In this document: positions 45,856-58,829 of the stretch, one piece after another
How the letters are laid out: every line of letters starts with the position of its first letter
Numbering within the stretch: the first letter of the stretch is position 1
Position numbers and translations under genes: made by a program
Notes under the pieces: generated by a model
The model's input: the letters and a program-made list of their open reading frames with translations, nothing else
Told to the model about the DNA's origin: nothing
The model's database searches: none
Assembly (NCBI GenBank): GCA_004802725.1
Contig: SGPM01000003.1
Location: 248,001 to 312,000 of the forward strand
From: Antrodiella citrinella
Taxonomy: Eukaryota; Basidiomycota; Agaricomycetes; Polyporales; Steccherinaceae
Direction of reading: 5' to 3'
DNA length: 64,000 nt

Positions 45856-47526
45856 CTAGGGCTTGCCACTCTTCGCGCCCTTCGTCGCCGCTCGCCACGC
45901 TTGTGCAGCTGCTCCGGGTCGTCTCAGTGAGAAAACTAAATGGATGACAGTGGTTAGAAGCATGACGCTGCCGGCCTGGTGCGCGGCAGCAAGTGGTACC
46001 GGCACTAGATAAAGGAGAGTCGAAATTCCAAGGGCAAGTTGAATGTTGACCATCGCAAAAGCAGACGTGGCCATACTTCGTGCCACTGGTGGCAGCAGTG
46101 CTTTCATCGCGGATGTCCTACTTGCCAAGAATAACGCTGTTGCAGAAACATATGTGGTCATAGCCTGAAGAAAAAAATGAGATACGAAATATCCTCCGTG
46201 GATCGCGGCCACGTACCAGACATCTGTGGTCAAATTGAACCGTTGTTGGGTTCTCAAAGATGTTGCGCCACCAGTAGTCAGATCCGTCAGCTTTCTTGGC
46301 ATAGAAAGGTGAGAACAGCTCGTCCGTAGGTGGTACTAGTGACCCTCCCATCATTGGGAACTCGTTATAGAGCAGACCGGCATCCAATCCAGCGACAAAA
46401 GCACCTACGAAGGTTTGGTCAGCTACTCCTCAGGCGAAAAGTGCGCACTGACCTGACAAAGCGGTTACGAAGACAAGTGCAGCGAGCGCTTTCGAGTATC
46501 TCGAAAACCGTTTGACAGCGGGGTTCTGTAATACTTTGATCCACTCTGTACCGGCAGGATCACTCTTCATGCCACTCCAGCCTGCCCCTCTTGCCCATCG
46601 CCAATCTCCAAGGATACCAAGACCGGTGTAAAACATTCCGGCGTACAAAACAAACGCTGCCCCAAGATGCGCCGCAAGTCTGTATTGTGACACGCGGGGG
46701 ACGGCGCCTGGAGTGGTCATGAGCGAGTCTTCTAGTCCGGACTTCACCATGTACCATCCTAACGCGCCTTGGAAACCAATTAGGAGACCGAGGAGACCTA
46801 AGTTTCGAACGAGCGGTCGGGACAAGACCTTCCGACGGAAGGCGAAGTAAGCGAAGGGGACGATGAAACTGACACCAATGAGGCGACCGAGAACTCGGTG
46901 CCCCCATTCCATGTAGAATATAGACTTGAAGTCGTGTATGTCAATAGAATGATTGATCCTGAGCTCGAGGGTCAATGTCGCTAGGTCCCATGAAACACTA
47001 CAGGAATGGCTCACAATTTGAATTCGGGAGTAGCCTTGTACTTTTCAAATTCCTCCTCCCATTGACAAGCAGACAAAGGCGGCAGTATCCCAGTAATAGG
47101 ACGCCATTCCGTTATGCTCAGACCAGACTCCGTGAGACGTGTAACTCCGCCGACCACGATAACAGCGAAAACCAGCGCGGACGAGAATAACAGCCAATAT
47201 GCCACAGGTGGTGGCGTCAACACCGGCTGAGAACCTAGTGGTACTGGTGCTTCAGACGCGTCCACAAGAGGTTGCGGCGCAAGGGACTGAGCAGACGAGA
47301 AGTACCTCGGGTCGAATGCTGAACGCGAAGAGGTGAATGTTCCAGGCAACGAAATGAATCGTTGGCCCAGGAAACTTGGTCGCGCATGTGTAGTGAGTTT
47401 CACCCAAGGGTACGCGGTGAAGGAGAGAGGTCTCCTAGCGTTGTGACCGAACGCTTGGTGTAGACCTCGTAACATGGACGACCCGGTTGGCCTTGTGGCA
47501 CGGCCGACAGCCATCCAGGGCAACAT
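45856..47526 (-). CDS. COX15: Cytochrome c oxidase assembly protein Cox15, heme A synthase
   Basis: Oxidises heme O to heme A in the inner mitochondrial membrane. The first 75 residues are basic and Ser-rich (import signal). The core has eight predicted membrane spans: [20 protein letters not shown], then [95 protein letters not shown] and [19 protein letters not shown]. Heme-ligand histidines are expected in the EWGHR, AAHLG, FDHR and AHQAG motifs, all present. Four exons, with the introns keeping phase (for example [17 protein letters not shown]). Convergent with PRE5 at 195 nt, divergent from BOLA3. Confidence 0.95.
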
Positions 47527-47713
47527 ATTGGATGGTGAATAACCTCACTTGTCAGGAAACGTCGGCCTGTCGTTGAAATGAGGAAAAGTGGTTGACGGTG
47601 AGTTGCAAGAAGCAACCACATATGCACAAGCGCCTCGGAGGCTTAGTGATCTGGTCCGAACCTAGTTCAGGGTGGACCGACCACGACCTTCACCTTCACC
47701 ACGACCACCTTCA
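47527..47713. promoter_or_regulatory. Shared promoter of COX15 and BOLA3-like gene
   Basis: 187 nt between divergent ATGs. Both products act in mitochondrial cofactor supply (heme A, Fe-S), so joint control is plausible. No motif is recognised. Confidence 0.5.
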
Positions 47714-48162
47714 ATGCTTGCCCGTTCATTGGCTCGTTTGCGATTGGCCCGCCCCTTCGCTGTACCAAGGCTGGCCGTTGTGACACGTAATCAGAGCACA
47801 CAATCCCCGCCACGAAATGAAGGTGAACAAAACATATTCCAAAAGCTCACGGAAAAGTTCTCTCCAGTAAATCTCCAAGTAGAGGATACATCTGGTAAGT
47901 TCTCAATATCCTGTTATGCAATTCGTGACCTCAGTTTGTTCCATGACTTTAGGAGGATGTGGGACTTTCTACGCTATTTCTATCACGTCCGAGAGCTTCC
48001 GCGGCTTGCCCACCATCAAGCAACATAGGCTGGTAAATGACACCTTGAAGAAAGAGATAGAAGGCATTCATGGGTTACAGGTCAGTCATACTGTGGTTTA
48101 CGCTTTACATGCTCATGTCTCTGATTCGCATTCAGCTGAAAACTGCTGTACCTCCTTCATGA
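47714..48162 (+). CDS. BOL3: BolA-like mitochondrial protein (Bol3/Aim1, BOLA3)
   Basis: Three exons give 111 residues. The first 30 are basic (MLARSLARLRLARPF), an import signal. The BolA domain follows: LTEKFSPVNLQVEDTSGGCG, TFYAISITSESFRGL, PTIKQHRLVNDTLKKEI and a last small exon LKTAVPPS. The Cys in GGCG and the His in IKQHRLV are the expected metal ligands. Bol3 works with Grx5 and Nfu1 in passing 4Fe-4S clusters to mitochondrial targets such as lipoate synthase. The introns start GTAAGT and GTCAGT and keep phase. Confidence 0.92.
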
Positions 48163-48344
48163 CACAAAATACACGCTTCTCGACATCATATATGCGCGTC
48201 ACGAGATTACACATATGTCGCCCGAACTACTCCAATTGCGCGTTCGGGACGTGAGGTTAGAAGGAGAACGGAGGAGACGAGGAGACAGAGAATGCATACC
48301 CAGATGCCGTAAAATTACAGCTAAAGTACCCCCTCGGAATACCA

Positions 48345-49623
48345 TTAATCCTGATTATTACCTTCCTTTAAGAATGAATCTAGCTCTGCATCCAAATCCT
48401 CGGCCGTTTTCTTCGGTCGCGCTGTTCGACTTCGTTTTTCTTCCCCTCGTCTGCCCCGCCCATTCCTCTCAGTCCTTTCCCCAAAGCTATCTCGAGATGA
48501 CCTCTTCTCTCCGGCTCCTTCATCGAATCCCCGCATCTTGCTCCTCGAATTGCTATGTGACTGGGACAGTCGGGACTGCAGATCAGAGGGCCGGAATCGC
48601 TCGAGCAGTGTTCTTCCACTCGACGGCATACGGTCTGAACGCATCTTCGAAGGAGGTGAAGGAGGAGCATCTTCCGGGTCTGCGGTTAAGAACGAGTCCA
48701 ACTCTTGGTCCAGTTCCGCCTTCTGCTCGGCTTTATCTACATCTCTCCGACGTCGCTTCCCTGCTGGTTCCTCGCCTGGCCCATCATGTCTTGCGCTCTG
48801 TCCATACCGCTTGTAAAACCCACTCTGCTGCTTCGCCCCCTTCTGCTTCACGTCCCATGGTGTAGCCCACCGTAGATGGATAGTCCCCTTTAACCCTTCC
48901 CCTTTGCCGAGACTGCTGTTGATACGATCTTCAGGAGGCCATATAGCGACGGGTATGGGGTGAGCAGTGATACAGTCATTATCCAACGCGTCTTCGGACT
49001 TAGATTTGGACAAATTGTTGTATGCAGTACGCGCGGAGGCACGCGTGGGGAAGACTAGAATACACGTCGTGTCGTCTATCCATTCGAGCGCAGTGGGTTT
49101 CGTGTCAAAGTGTGTAGCATAAGCGAATATGTTGTTGGTGGGGAGGTGCGAGATGGGAGTGCCATTGAGGAGGAGAGCGTTCTCTCTGATAGATGTGTTG
49201 CTTGGAATATCACTGTCTGTCACGAAAGTCAGCATATATCCTTTGTGCGGCAAGTCGTGTCTCACCTTCTATATTGTTGACGTCTTCTGCCTCTTCCTCG
49301 TCGTCGTCGTGTTTGCGCTATTCAATGGCACAGACAGAGACAATGAAAACACAAAGGTGGTGCATTATTCCATTAGACTATCGCCCTCCGGAAACATTGT
49401 GCAGGCGCACCTTCCCCGCTCTATTAGCCCCTGCTTCAGGCATGAAATAGGCTTTCGTGGTGCCTATCCGAGCAGCAAGGGAAATTGAGCCAGTCTCTTC
49501 GGTAGCACTGTGTTCCAAGGCTTGCGACTCCGTGTACTCTTCTATCGGCGTGACGTCGTCATATGAAAGGACAACATTCTGTGTAACGGCCATTGGGTCT
49601 TCCATGTCGAGCGCGACGTCCAT
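48345..49623 (-). CDS. NCBP3-like RNA-binding protein
   Basis: About 350 residues from three exons. The first exon begins MDVALDMEDPMAVTQNVVLS; the second is acidic (RKHDDDEEEAED); the third holds an RRM-like fold, NALLLNGTPISHL, IFAYATHFDTKPTALEWIDD, TTCILVFPT, which matches nuclear cap-binding protein subunit 3. Downstream are LKGTIHLRWATPWDVKQKG, a typical NCBP3 feature, and an Arg/Ser/Lys-rich tail ending KTAEDLDAELDSFLKEG, a motif also seen at the end of CHTOP/ALYREF-type export proteins. NCBP3 binds capped mRNA with NCBP1 and helps export; transfer of function is inference. Divergent from KRR1 across 206 nt. Confidence 0.82.
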
Positions 49624-49829
49624 GTTGGGAGTTGATAGTGAGAACGGTGTAGGTAATCGCGGACGAAGTGATATGGGAGGACAGGTAAGGACAGTAGCAA
49701 GCGGCGAGTGACGGACTCGAATGGTGGCGCGCGCCGAGCATACCGGGCGCTTAACGATCCTCTTCGCATGAATTTTGAGCTTGCAACTTGATTTGACACC
49801 ATTCTCAACGCTCTCTCACATACAGCATT
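49624..49829. promoter_or_regulatory. Shared promoter of NCBP3-like gene and KRR1
   Basis: 206 nt between divergent ATGs, moderately GC-rich (GTGGCGCGCGCC near 49725). Both genes act in RNA metabolism. No TATA box is seen. Confidence 0.45.
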
Positions 49830-51376
<1,547 letters not shown>

Positions 51377-51666
51377 CGATATACTTTACTTGTATTGTTT
51401 ACCTACTTTTGTTTCGCGCATCGTCTCTATGCAACCTGTTTATTGTGATCACTCGACGAACGGACATGGTGACCAGTCGAGGTTTGACTCGGAGACTGAA
51501 AAGGCGCCCGCAGTATGGGCCCGCGTCACTGGTTGTACAAATTCTAATAACTACTTCAAGGTACGACCCTCCTTTGTCCTTCAACAAACGGTGAGTATTC
51601 GACGTTCTCTTTGCAATCGTATCTTTATGGATTGAACGTGAAGTCTCGTAGCTCATCAGCCCTGTC
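51377..51666. other. Intergenic: KRR1 3' region and promoter of next gene
   Basis: 290 nt. Short open stretches run across it but show no family and no ATG suiting the next gene better than 51667. Confidence 0.45.
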
Positions 51667-54600
51667 ATGAACAAAAATCCCTTTGCGGTGGCTCCTCCAT
51701 ACGCTCCTCATCAGCCACCTCTTCCACCCGGTCCTCCACCTCCGCAACCTGCACAGGCAGATTATTCTGCGTATTGGGCAGCTGCTGCCGCGGCACAACA
51801 GGCTCACCAACCCGCTGCCTATAATCCGCAATGGCCAGCAGCACAAGTTGCACCCGCTGCACCACGTCCATCTCCTGAACAAACGGCTCTGTACGCAAAT
51901 TATGGCTACGGCAATCAGCAAAATCTTTCTTGGCAGCAGCAAAGACAACCACAGCAACACTACCAGCCTCCACCGCCTGTAGCTCAACCTCCTCCGCCTC
52001 CTCCCCAGCCTGGCTATAACCCGTATCAACCACAGGCGGGTGTATATCAGCAGCCTTATGTTCCACAACCTCCTCAGCAATCTCAGCAAGTCGCATTTCA
52101 ACCTGCGTTGCTTCAGCAACAACCCTCTCAACACTTTCAGCAACAACCAGCTCCACCTTTCTTTCAACCTCAGCAGCATCAGCAAGGACGCCCTCCGAAT
52201 CAACAACAGAGGAATCACAATGTACATCATTCACCTCCTCAGCACCAACCTCCCGCGAAACGTCAACGATTTGACGGACCGAATCGTGGTCCCCCACCGC
52301 CTGCTCCTCCGCAGTTCCCTGCAGCATCTGTGCAGCCAGCCCAGAACTTGAACATAGGCGGGGGAATGTCATTCAATCAAGGACAACCTAGTCACGGTCA
52401 TGGCGGCCGTGGTGGACCCCCTGGCGTGAACCAAGTGCCATTAGGTGTTGCTCGCGGTGGTTCCTTCTCTGGTGGTGGGCGCGGATCTGGTATGGGCAAT
52501 CGTGGAGGCCGAGGTGGTTCCATGCCTATGAATAGGGGAGGGCGGGGAAGAGGTGGAATGTATGCCAACACTGGTGGTCGCGGCGGCTTAAGCCAGGTTG
52601 GAGGGAGTTTTCGTGGAGGTCACAACTCGAATCGTGGGTTTGGGAACAGAGACAATCGACGAGGAGGGTCCTTCAATGCTGGTGGTGGTAGTGGGCAGAA
52701 TTTCTTGCACCAGCAGCAACCACAGCAGCCGCATCAACAAGGCAGCAGTGGAAACACGTCTTTCCGTGGACGGAACAACCAGGGCTTCAGTCATTCCAAT
52801 CGCAGGCACGATTCGGGAATACCTCATGGTCCCCGCGAGATGAGCTCGTCTGCGAATGTCTCTGGCGGTAAGAAAGACGAAAACAGACGGACATTAACAG
52901 ACTTTAAGATCCTCGCATTGGAGATTCGAGATATTGGCTGGAGTTGGGGCGCTCTGCCGACCGTAAAATCTGAGGTCAAGGAAGTGAAGGAGGAACCTAG
53001 CGCTGTTGAGGTGCCGCCTCCTTCTGAAGGTGTCCCGCTCGGAGATCAGTCCAGTACAGACTCGACGGCCTCACAGCCCCCGCCTCCTGATGCAACATCT
53101 GAAGCTCTGCAAACTCCTTCTGCATCTATGTCAGTCTCTGAAGAAGTTCCTGCGAAGTCAGAGTCTGTCGCTCCTGTCATTCCACCACCGCCCTCCAGGA
53201 TTCGTATTTATTTCCACACCCCAGTAACAGCGGATGACGCTCAACCTCTGACTGCACAATCATCCTTTGCACAGGGGTCTTCAGAGTCCGGAGTAAGAAA
53301 GGGCAAGCGGAAGAAGCTTGACGACGATGGGGATCTCGAGGATGGACGAGGTCCGCCGCCTCCCCCACCCGGGGTGGATCACGATTCTGCCAGCATTTCT
53401 GCAAGCGTGGACTATGACGGTTCGGAGACTGTGGCCGGTCGCGACAGCGTCGCGCCCAGTGTGGCCAGTGAAGGAGACTGGCTTATGGCGGCTATCAACG
53501 ATGATGTGGTTGAAGGCGAGGACGAGGACACGCTTCACGTTGATGAGCATTTACGAGAAGACGACGGTGGTGGTGCCGTCGATGATGATGGTGAGCATTC
53601 GATGCTTGTTTCAGGTCGCACAACATACTGCGGACGCGAAGTTTATTCGCTGACACCGTTCGCATCGCTAATTGGGTGTTTTCTTCAGCTGAAGGCGAAC
53701 ATTATGACTCTCACGACGGTATGCAGATTGGGGATGAACCTGCGCAATCTTCTACTGTTACTGGGGATGCTCAGTTCGAGGATGATGCTATGCCTCCCGG
53801 AGTGGAATCCAAAGAGATTCCTGATCGTCCTCTCGAGTCGAGTCATTGGCAGGAGGGTGCATCGCAAGCCTCACATTCCCTCTCCGCCTCTGGCGAGTTA
53901 GATGAGAGCAAGGCTGAGCCTTTTCACGGAGATGATGCCGTTATGTCTGCTCAGTTTTCGCAAGAGGCCTCTGAAGATACTTCTTCACAAGTTGCTTCTG
54001 AGCATGAACCTGCTGTTCCCGAGGCTTTCACCGAGCCGATCAAGGTCGACGACGTTTCTGACCGGACTGCTCATTTGCAGGTATCTTCACAACCGGAAAC
54101 TTCAGGGCTGAAACGAGAAGATTCTACTGTCACGATCCCCGACACCAATGGCACAAGCTCCCCATACGCGTCCACTGCTTTCATTGACGAAGATCAGCAA
54201 AATCCTGCGGAGCTGCATTTGGAACCCACTCAAATGGACGACTCTCAGGGTGATTACGAGCATGACCCTGCTTCTGACACCCATCCTATGGGGCCACCTC
54301 CTCCGCCAGCGGCTAGCGAGACGACCAAAGAGAGAATGCCGTCGGCGAACCGACTGTCTATCTCGTACGCTGCTGGTACACGGCGGATGGTCATTGATGC
54401 AGAGATAGTGGACAAACTGCGTGTCAATCGCGGCGAAGCACGTATTGAAGTCTTCTTGACTATCGATAAGGAAGGCGATAACTTGAAAGGCATCACGGTA
54501 AGCCATCTCGGCACTAGATTTGGGTATTTTCCTTTCTCACGTGTCTACCAGGTTGAAGAATTCACTGAGGCGTCGACGTCGTACAAAGCCATCGACCTTA

Positions 54601-55339
54601 CCGCTCAGACCTGCGAGGACAGCGCTGTACCGCACTTCTACCAGATTACGACACCTTATCATGCAGTACTGGTCGCCCACCTAGATAAGGATCGACCACT
54701 TTCTGAGCCCAAGTGGGTCAAAACCGGAGATGTGCAGGAATGGCTTCGCAGCATGTTTGGACGCATGTTTTGGGTAGCCGGCGATGCTGCTGAAGGCTGG
54801 GAGAAGAAGATCGAAGTTGTCGATCCTGATCCTGTTCGTATTTCATTTTACGTCTCGCATATGTCGACAAGTCTAATCATCCTCGTGGGATACAGCCTCC
54901 GACCATTTTCACCGTTCTTGAAGCTTGGGCCACCAACTCCAGTGTTGGCGTGCAAATAGAACGTCAGCGTTTCTTGCGTACACACATGACGGAGACCGAC
55001 AACGTGCTCGAGATCCTCCTTCGTCTCGTTCGAGGCGAACGTGCGACGTATAACCAATCCGCTCCACCGATATCTGCCCCTAGTGTCTCTGGACCGCTCC
55101 TTTCTGCCCTTTCCCCAGGCTCCGCCCATGGTGCACAGCAGACGCATGTCTCGCTCTCCGTCTTGGCAATCTTCCGGCTCGCCGTGGAATTTGCGAAGAA
55201 GGCAGTGGGTGATCCAGGGAAAGCTGAAGTGGAAGAGCGAGTGGGAGAGATTATCAGAAGCTTACCGACTCACCTCATTTATAAGAGTTTGGATGGGATC
55301 TTCAAGGAGTGGAAGGTAGAGAAGAAGGGCGGAAGGTAG
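51667..55339 (+). CDS. Large disordered Q/P-rich and RGG-rich protein, uncharacterised
   Basis: About 1,150 residues in four exons. Residues 1-240 are Pro/Gln-rich (poly-PPP and QQQ runs). Residues 245-370 are Gly-rich with many RGG/GRGG motifs, typical of RNA-binding condensate proteins. A first conserved-looking patch follows, RRTLTDFKILALEIRDIGWS, then RIRIYFHTPVTADDAQ. After a Ser/Asp/Glu-rich linker with a nuclear-type basic patch (KGKRKKL) comes a folded C-terminal half: RLSISYAAGTRRMVIDAEIV, EARIEVFLTIDKEGD, YKAIDLTAQTCEDSAVPHFY, TGDVQEWLRSMFGRMFWVAG and TIFTVLEAWATNSSVGVQIE, ending in a helical IYKSLDGIFKEWK. I recognise this layout as fungal but not its name or role. Introns: about 53591-53689, 54496-54551 and 54836-54895. 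Confidence 0.8.
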
Positions 55340-55714
55340 TCGTGTGCATATTTATAGCGTGTGGTCTCCTGCATCTGTACTTGTGCTCCAACCCACCCAT
55401 CTGATATTTTCACCAAGCTCGTTATAATCGTGGTCATGCGTAATGTATTACCGACCATCCGTCAATAGTAAGGATTCAGGGCGAAGGATCCGAAGCATTG
55501 ACACTGTGTACACTATCATAGAAAGTTCTATTATTCACAGGCGTAATCGAAGAAAAGAATGTCGAGGGATCGAGACACCTCGGAGCCTACCTACTAGAAG
55601 AGAAAGGATAAGTCATAGAAGGAGAAGAAACAGACAAAATCGTGATCATGAAAGAAAATCATAACGGAACCTCTAACGGGATGCTCACTCCCTGGCTACA
55701 ATACCAAACCACGA
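55340..55714. other. Convergent 3' spacer
   Basis: 375 nt between two gene ends, purine-rich at 55540-55670 (A/G runs on the plus strand). No gene or known element is seen. Confidence 0.5.
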
Positions 55715-57189
55715 TCATTTACTCAATGCCTCCTTATGCGGGTGATCATGATGGAATAGGTCCTTGATCTTGCCGAAGAAGCTGCTCTTCCTCTGTTTCC
55801 GCTGAGAGTTCACCCGGGAGGCGACAGTGTTGGTCGCGCTACTCGTCTCGCTGTGCTCGGACTGCGAGCCGGCAGATGAAGAGTGCCGATGATTTCTTCC
55901 AAGAGTAGGGAAGTTCATGCGTTTGGAGTGGCCGTTGGTTGACCCAGCCTTGGACAAGGTGGGGGCGTCGGCAGCGGGAGCAGACTCGGTCTCCGCCTTA
56001 TTTGAGGCACCGTTGGGAGCTGGTGTGACAGAAGTCGTAGGAATTTCGGAAGAGGTAACGGGTGGAAGGATGACCGCAGTAGGTTTCGATGTTGTGGCTT
56101 GACCATTGACGATGATCGGGGCATGGGTTGATACCTCCTTCGCCGGGACAGCAGGTGCATCCTCCGAGGATGCGGCGCCCTCAACGACAGTGGTTTCCGG
56201 CACTTTGGAGCTAGTATCTCCGTTTGTGGTTGGTACGTCGGAGTTGACATTGAGAGGAAGAATGGAAACGGGAACGTCGGGGGCAACAGGATTGCTTTCT
56301 GCGGAAGAGGGTAGAACGGACTCCGGTGCATATTCCTGACCGACTTCTGGCTTAGCGGGTTCTGAGGAAGCTACAGGCTCTTTTGTAATAGGTTCGTCCT
56401 ACACGCAGTACAATTGAGCAACAATGAAGAGGAAAGTTCAACAGGGAACTCGCCTTCGAGACAGCATTAGAAACTGCCTGGACCGCTGCTGTCACTGCAG
56501 ACACTGCAGCCGAAGCAGCGATGGCAGTCGTCTCGGAGGCGGATGTAGCGGCGTTTTGCACGGCGGTCACCACAGATTCAACTGCGGTGGGTTCCGACGG
56601 GGATGTCGATACATCGGCGGGTTCACTCTTCTCTGTTGTCCCAGGAGCGATAGCCTCGGCTATCCCAACAGCGGTCTCCTTCGCTGCAGCGATAACACCA
56701 TTGGTCTGGCTGGTAGGCTCAGGCTGGATAGGAGTCGGCGTAACGGCAGACGGAGCCAGCACTGCTGGGGGCTCTTGAGTCTTGGGCTGTATGGGTCGTG
56801 CAGGGGCGTTGTAAACGTTGTTGATATTGCCTATCGGGTCCAACTCGGTTGGCTGCGTATCGGTAGTGGTCCACATGCCGTCCACAAGATACTTGTACAC
56901 AACCTTCTGGCCCCACGGAATCTTGACCGTGCCAGCGAATCCGCTCGGAGTACGAGCAAGATGAATGGTCCGAGACCACTAAACGAAAAACTGAACCCTC
57001 AGTATTGCCCGGCGGTGGACACGATGGTGAAACATACGCTGTCAAAGCTCCCAGTTACGATAACGTCGTTGGGCTCGGAGTGGGGCCTATGAATGGAGTG
57101 GGTGGTGAGTGACCGGCACGCGCTGATGAAGGGGATGTGGGGACAATGTACCATTTGAAGAGAGCTTCGTGTAAATCAGAGTCAGACAT
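55715..57189 (-). CDS. CBM48/AMPK-beta-like glycogen-binding domain protein (Mdg1/Crp1 type)
   Basis: About 440 residues. The start is MSDSDLHEALFKWPHSEPND, then VIVTGSFDSWSRTIHLART, FAGTVKIPWGQKVVYKYLVD and GMWTTTDTQPTELDPIGNIN: the CBM48 fold of AMPK beta subunits, with the GSFD-W and KY-VDG-W core. The yeast relatives Mdg1 and Crp1 carry the same N-terminal domain followed by a long disordered tail; here residues 100-400 are Ala/Pro/Thr/Ser-rich, and the end is basic (RKQRKSSFFGKIKDLFHHDH). No kinase-binding beta-CTD is present. The intron at 56453-56399 starts GCGAGT and ends TAG, a GC-AG intron that alone keeps the frame (SK-DEPITK). Confidence 0.85.
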
Positions 57190-57529
57190 GGCGAAGAGGT
57201 GAGGAAGGGTTGACGAGAGTTGTGTTCGGACTAAGTTCTAGTGGTAAGTTCAGGTTTAAGGTGGCTGCTCACGAGCGTCCGACTGCTTACCGATGCTGGT
57301 TACACCGTCGGACACTGTCCCGGACGGCGACGACGTGGAGAAGGTGGTGAGAGGAGAAAGAAAAGGGATGTCGCGTGTTTTTGCGTGAGAGGGCGTGAAA
57401 CAATATTTATATGGACTGGGCACCTTCGAACCGCTAAACACGACGCGAGGCTCGCCGGCGCTTCGCTTAGTCCTTTCTTCTCGTCATTTCCATCAGCCTC
57501 TGAGTCCTTGCTTAGTCCTGTCTTTCCCA
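57190..57529. promoter_or_regulatory. Divergent promoter, CBM48 gene and EFM6-like gene
   Basis: 340 nt. A minus-strand TATAAATA at 57411-57404 (plus TATTTATA) could serve either gene. GC-rich elsewhere. Confidence 0.45.
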
Positions 57530-58559
57530 ATGTCCATCTTCGAGGACGAACAGCTCGACCAGCTCGACCCTCTCCGTCATCTCCGTCGCGACGACGACGA
57601 CGACACTCTGGGATATCTGGTGCCAGTTCAACCACCCTCCATTCTGAACCAAGACATCGAATTGTCCTTTCCAACCTTCGATAAACCCAGCCCTCTCACT
57701 CTCAAGCTCAACGTCGACGCTTCTCCGGGCTGTGGAGGCATTGCTTGGCCAGCAGGCGAGGTCTCTGCTTCTTCCCCTCGCTTCCCCTCTCCCACCATCT
57801 GAACGCTGTCTTTACCAATCGAGTGCAGGTTCTAGCAGCCTACATAGCTCGGCAGGGGTCTCTCCATGGTAGCAGGATCCTTGAACTAGGGAGTGGGACA
57901 GGCCTTGTCGGTCTCACTGCTGGTTCATTGGGTGCAGATGTATGGATCACTGATCAAGCGTTCGTCCTGTATCTGTCGCATCTGTCATAAACCGAGGCAA
58001 TAATCCCATTACCTTTTCACAGACCTCTCCTTGACATCATGACCCGCAATGTGAAATTGAACCGTCTCGGAGAACGCGTTCATGTGAAAGAGCTTAATTG
58101 GTCATCCCCCGTTCATATCTCTGCGACCCTGCGGTCGACGGCTTACTCCCGTGTTTGAACTTTGATCAGGGGAGGTTCACTTCCTCAAGACATTCCTTCA
58201 CCGGACATTATACTGGCAGCGGATTGTGTATACTTTGAGCCCGCCTTCCCCTTGCTCGTCAAGACACTTGTGGACCTGGCTTCACAGGGCACGCCCGAAA
58301 TCCTGTTTTGCTACAAGAAGCGTCGGAAGGTATATCAGTGACGTTGTTTCAAGATCTGCGGTGACTGACCACTATCTACAGGCGGACAAACGCTTCTTTA
58401 CTTTGCTCAAGAGAGAATTCACCTGGTCCGAGGTACGTGTAACGGGGACAATGTCCACATCTTGTTGTAATCTGCCGTCTGCAGGTCGCCGACGATCCAA
58501 ACCGTGATGTCTACTCGCGGGACGCGATCAGCCTTCTCAAACTAGTGCGCAAGAGGTGA
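57530..58559 (+). CDS. EFM6: Protein-lysine N-methyltransferase, Efm6/METTL21 family
   Basis: SAM-dependent methyltransferase of the group that methylates lysines in translation factors (yeast Efm6 acts on eEF1A). Five exons. The start is MSIFEDEQLDQLDPLRHLRR. Next come the SAM-binding SRILELGSGTGLVGLTAG (motif I) and GADVWITDQAPLLDIMTRN (acidic motif II). DIILAADCVYFEPAFPLLV follows, with the ADC-Y variant of the DxxY motif, and then FCYKKRRKADKRFFTLLKRE, close to yeast Efm6. Ends at TGA 58557-58559. The specific substrate is inferred; close paralogues (Efm7, METTL21 others) cannot be excluded. Confidence 0.82.
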
Positions 58560-58829
58560 TAGAGCAGGAAGGAGGTGCATGGACGTTGTATCATATTATT
58601 ATAAGTAGTAGACTGCTGTACGCTAGTTTTGCTTCCGGGCAGTGGTTCAGTAAATGAATCGAATCACCTATCTCCGGTCACTAAGTATGGGCGCTTGAGG
58701 AGCTGTGTTCAGGTGTCCCGACTACGCGCTCTGGCCCTCCTCCTCGTTTCTCAGCTCTACTTTCTACCACCACCATACTGCTCATCGTTGTCATCTTCGT
58801 TGGCCTCGCAGTTGAGCGGTGTCTCTAGA
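58560..58829. other. Intergenic: EFM6 3' region and EAF promoter/leader
   Basis: 270 nt. Open frame 58629-58829 upstream of the EAF ATG is CT-rich leader, not supported as coding. Confidence 0.4.

Noticed and set aside
51625..52372. Two long minus-strand frames rich in Leu/Arg or Glu/Val
   Set aside because: Antisense of the CAG/CCT-rich Q/P repeat region; no start context or homology.
57405..57445. tRNA-like B box (AGCGGTTCGAAGGTGCC on the minus strand)
   Set aside because: No matching A box, acceptor stem or T-loop pairing; no tRNA could be folded here or elsewhere in the window.
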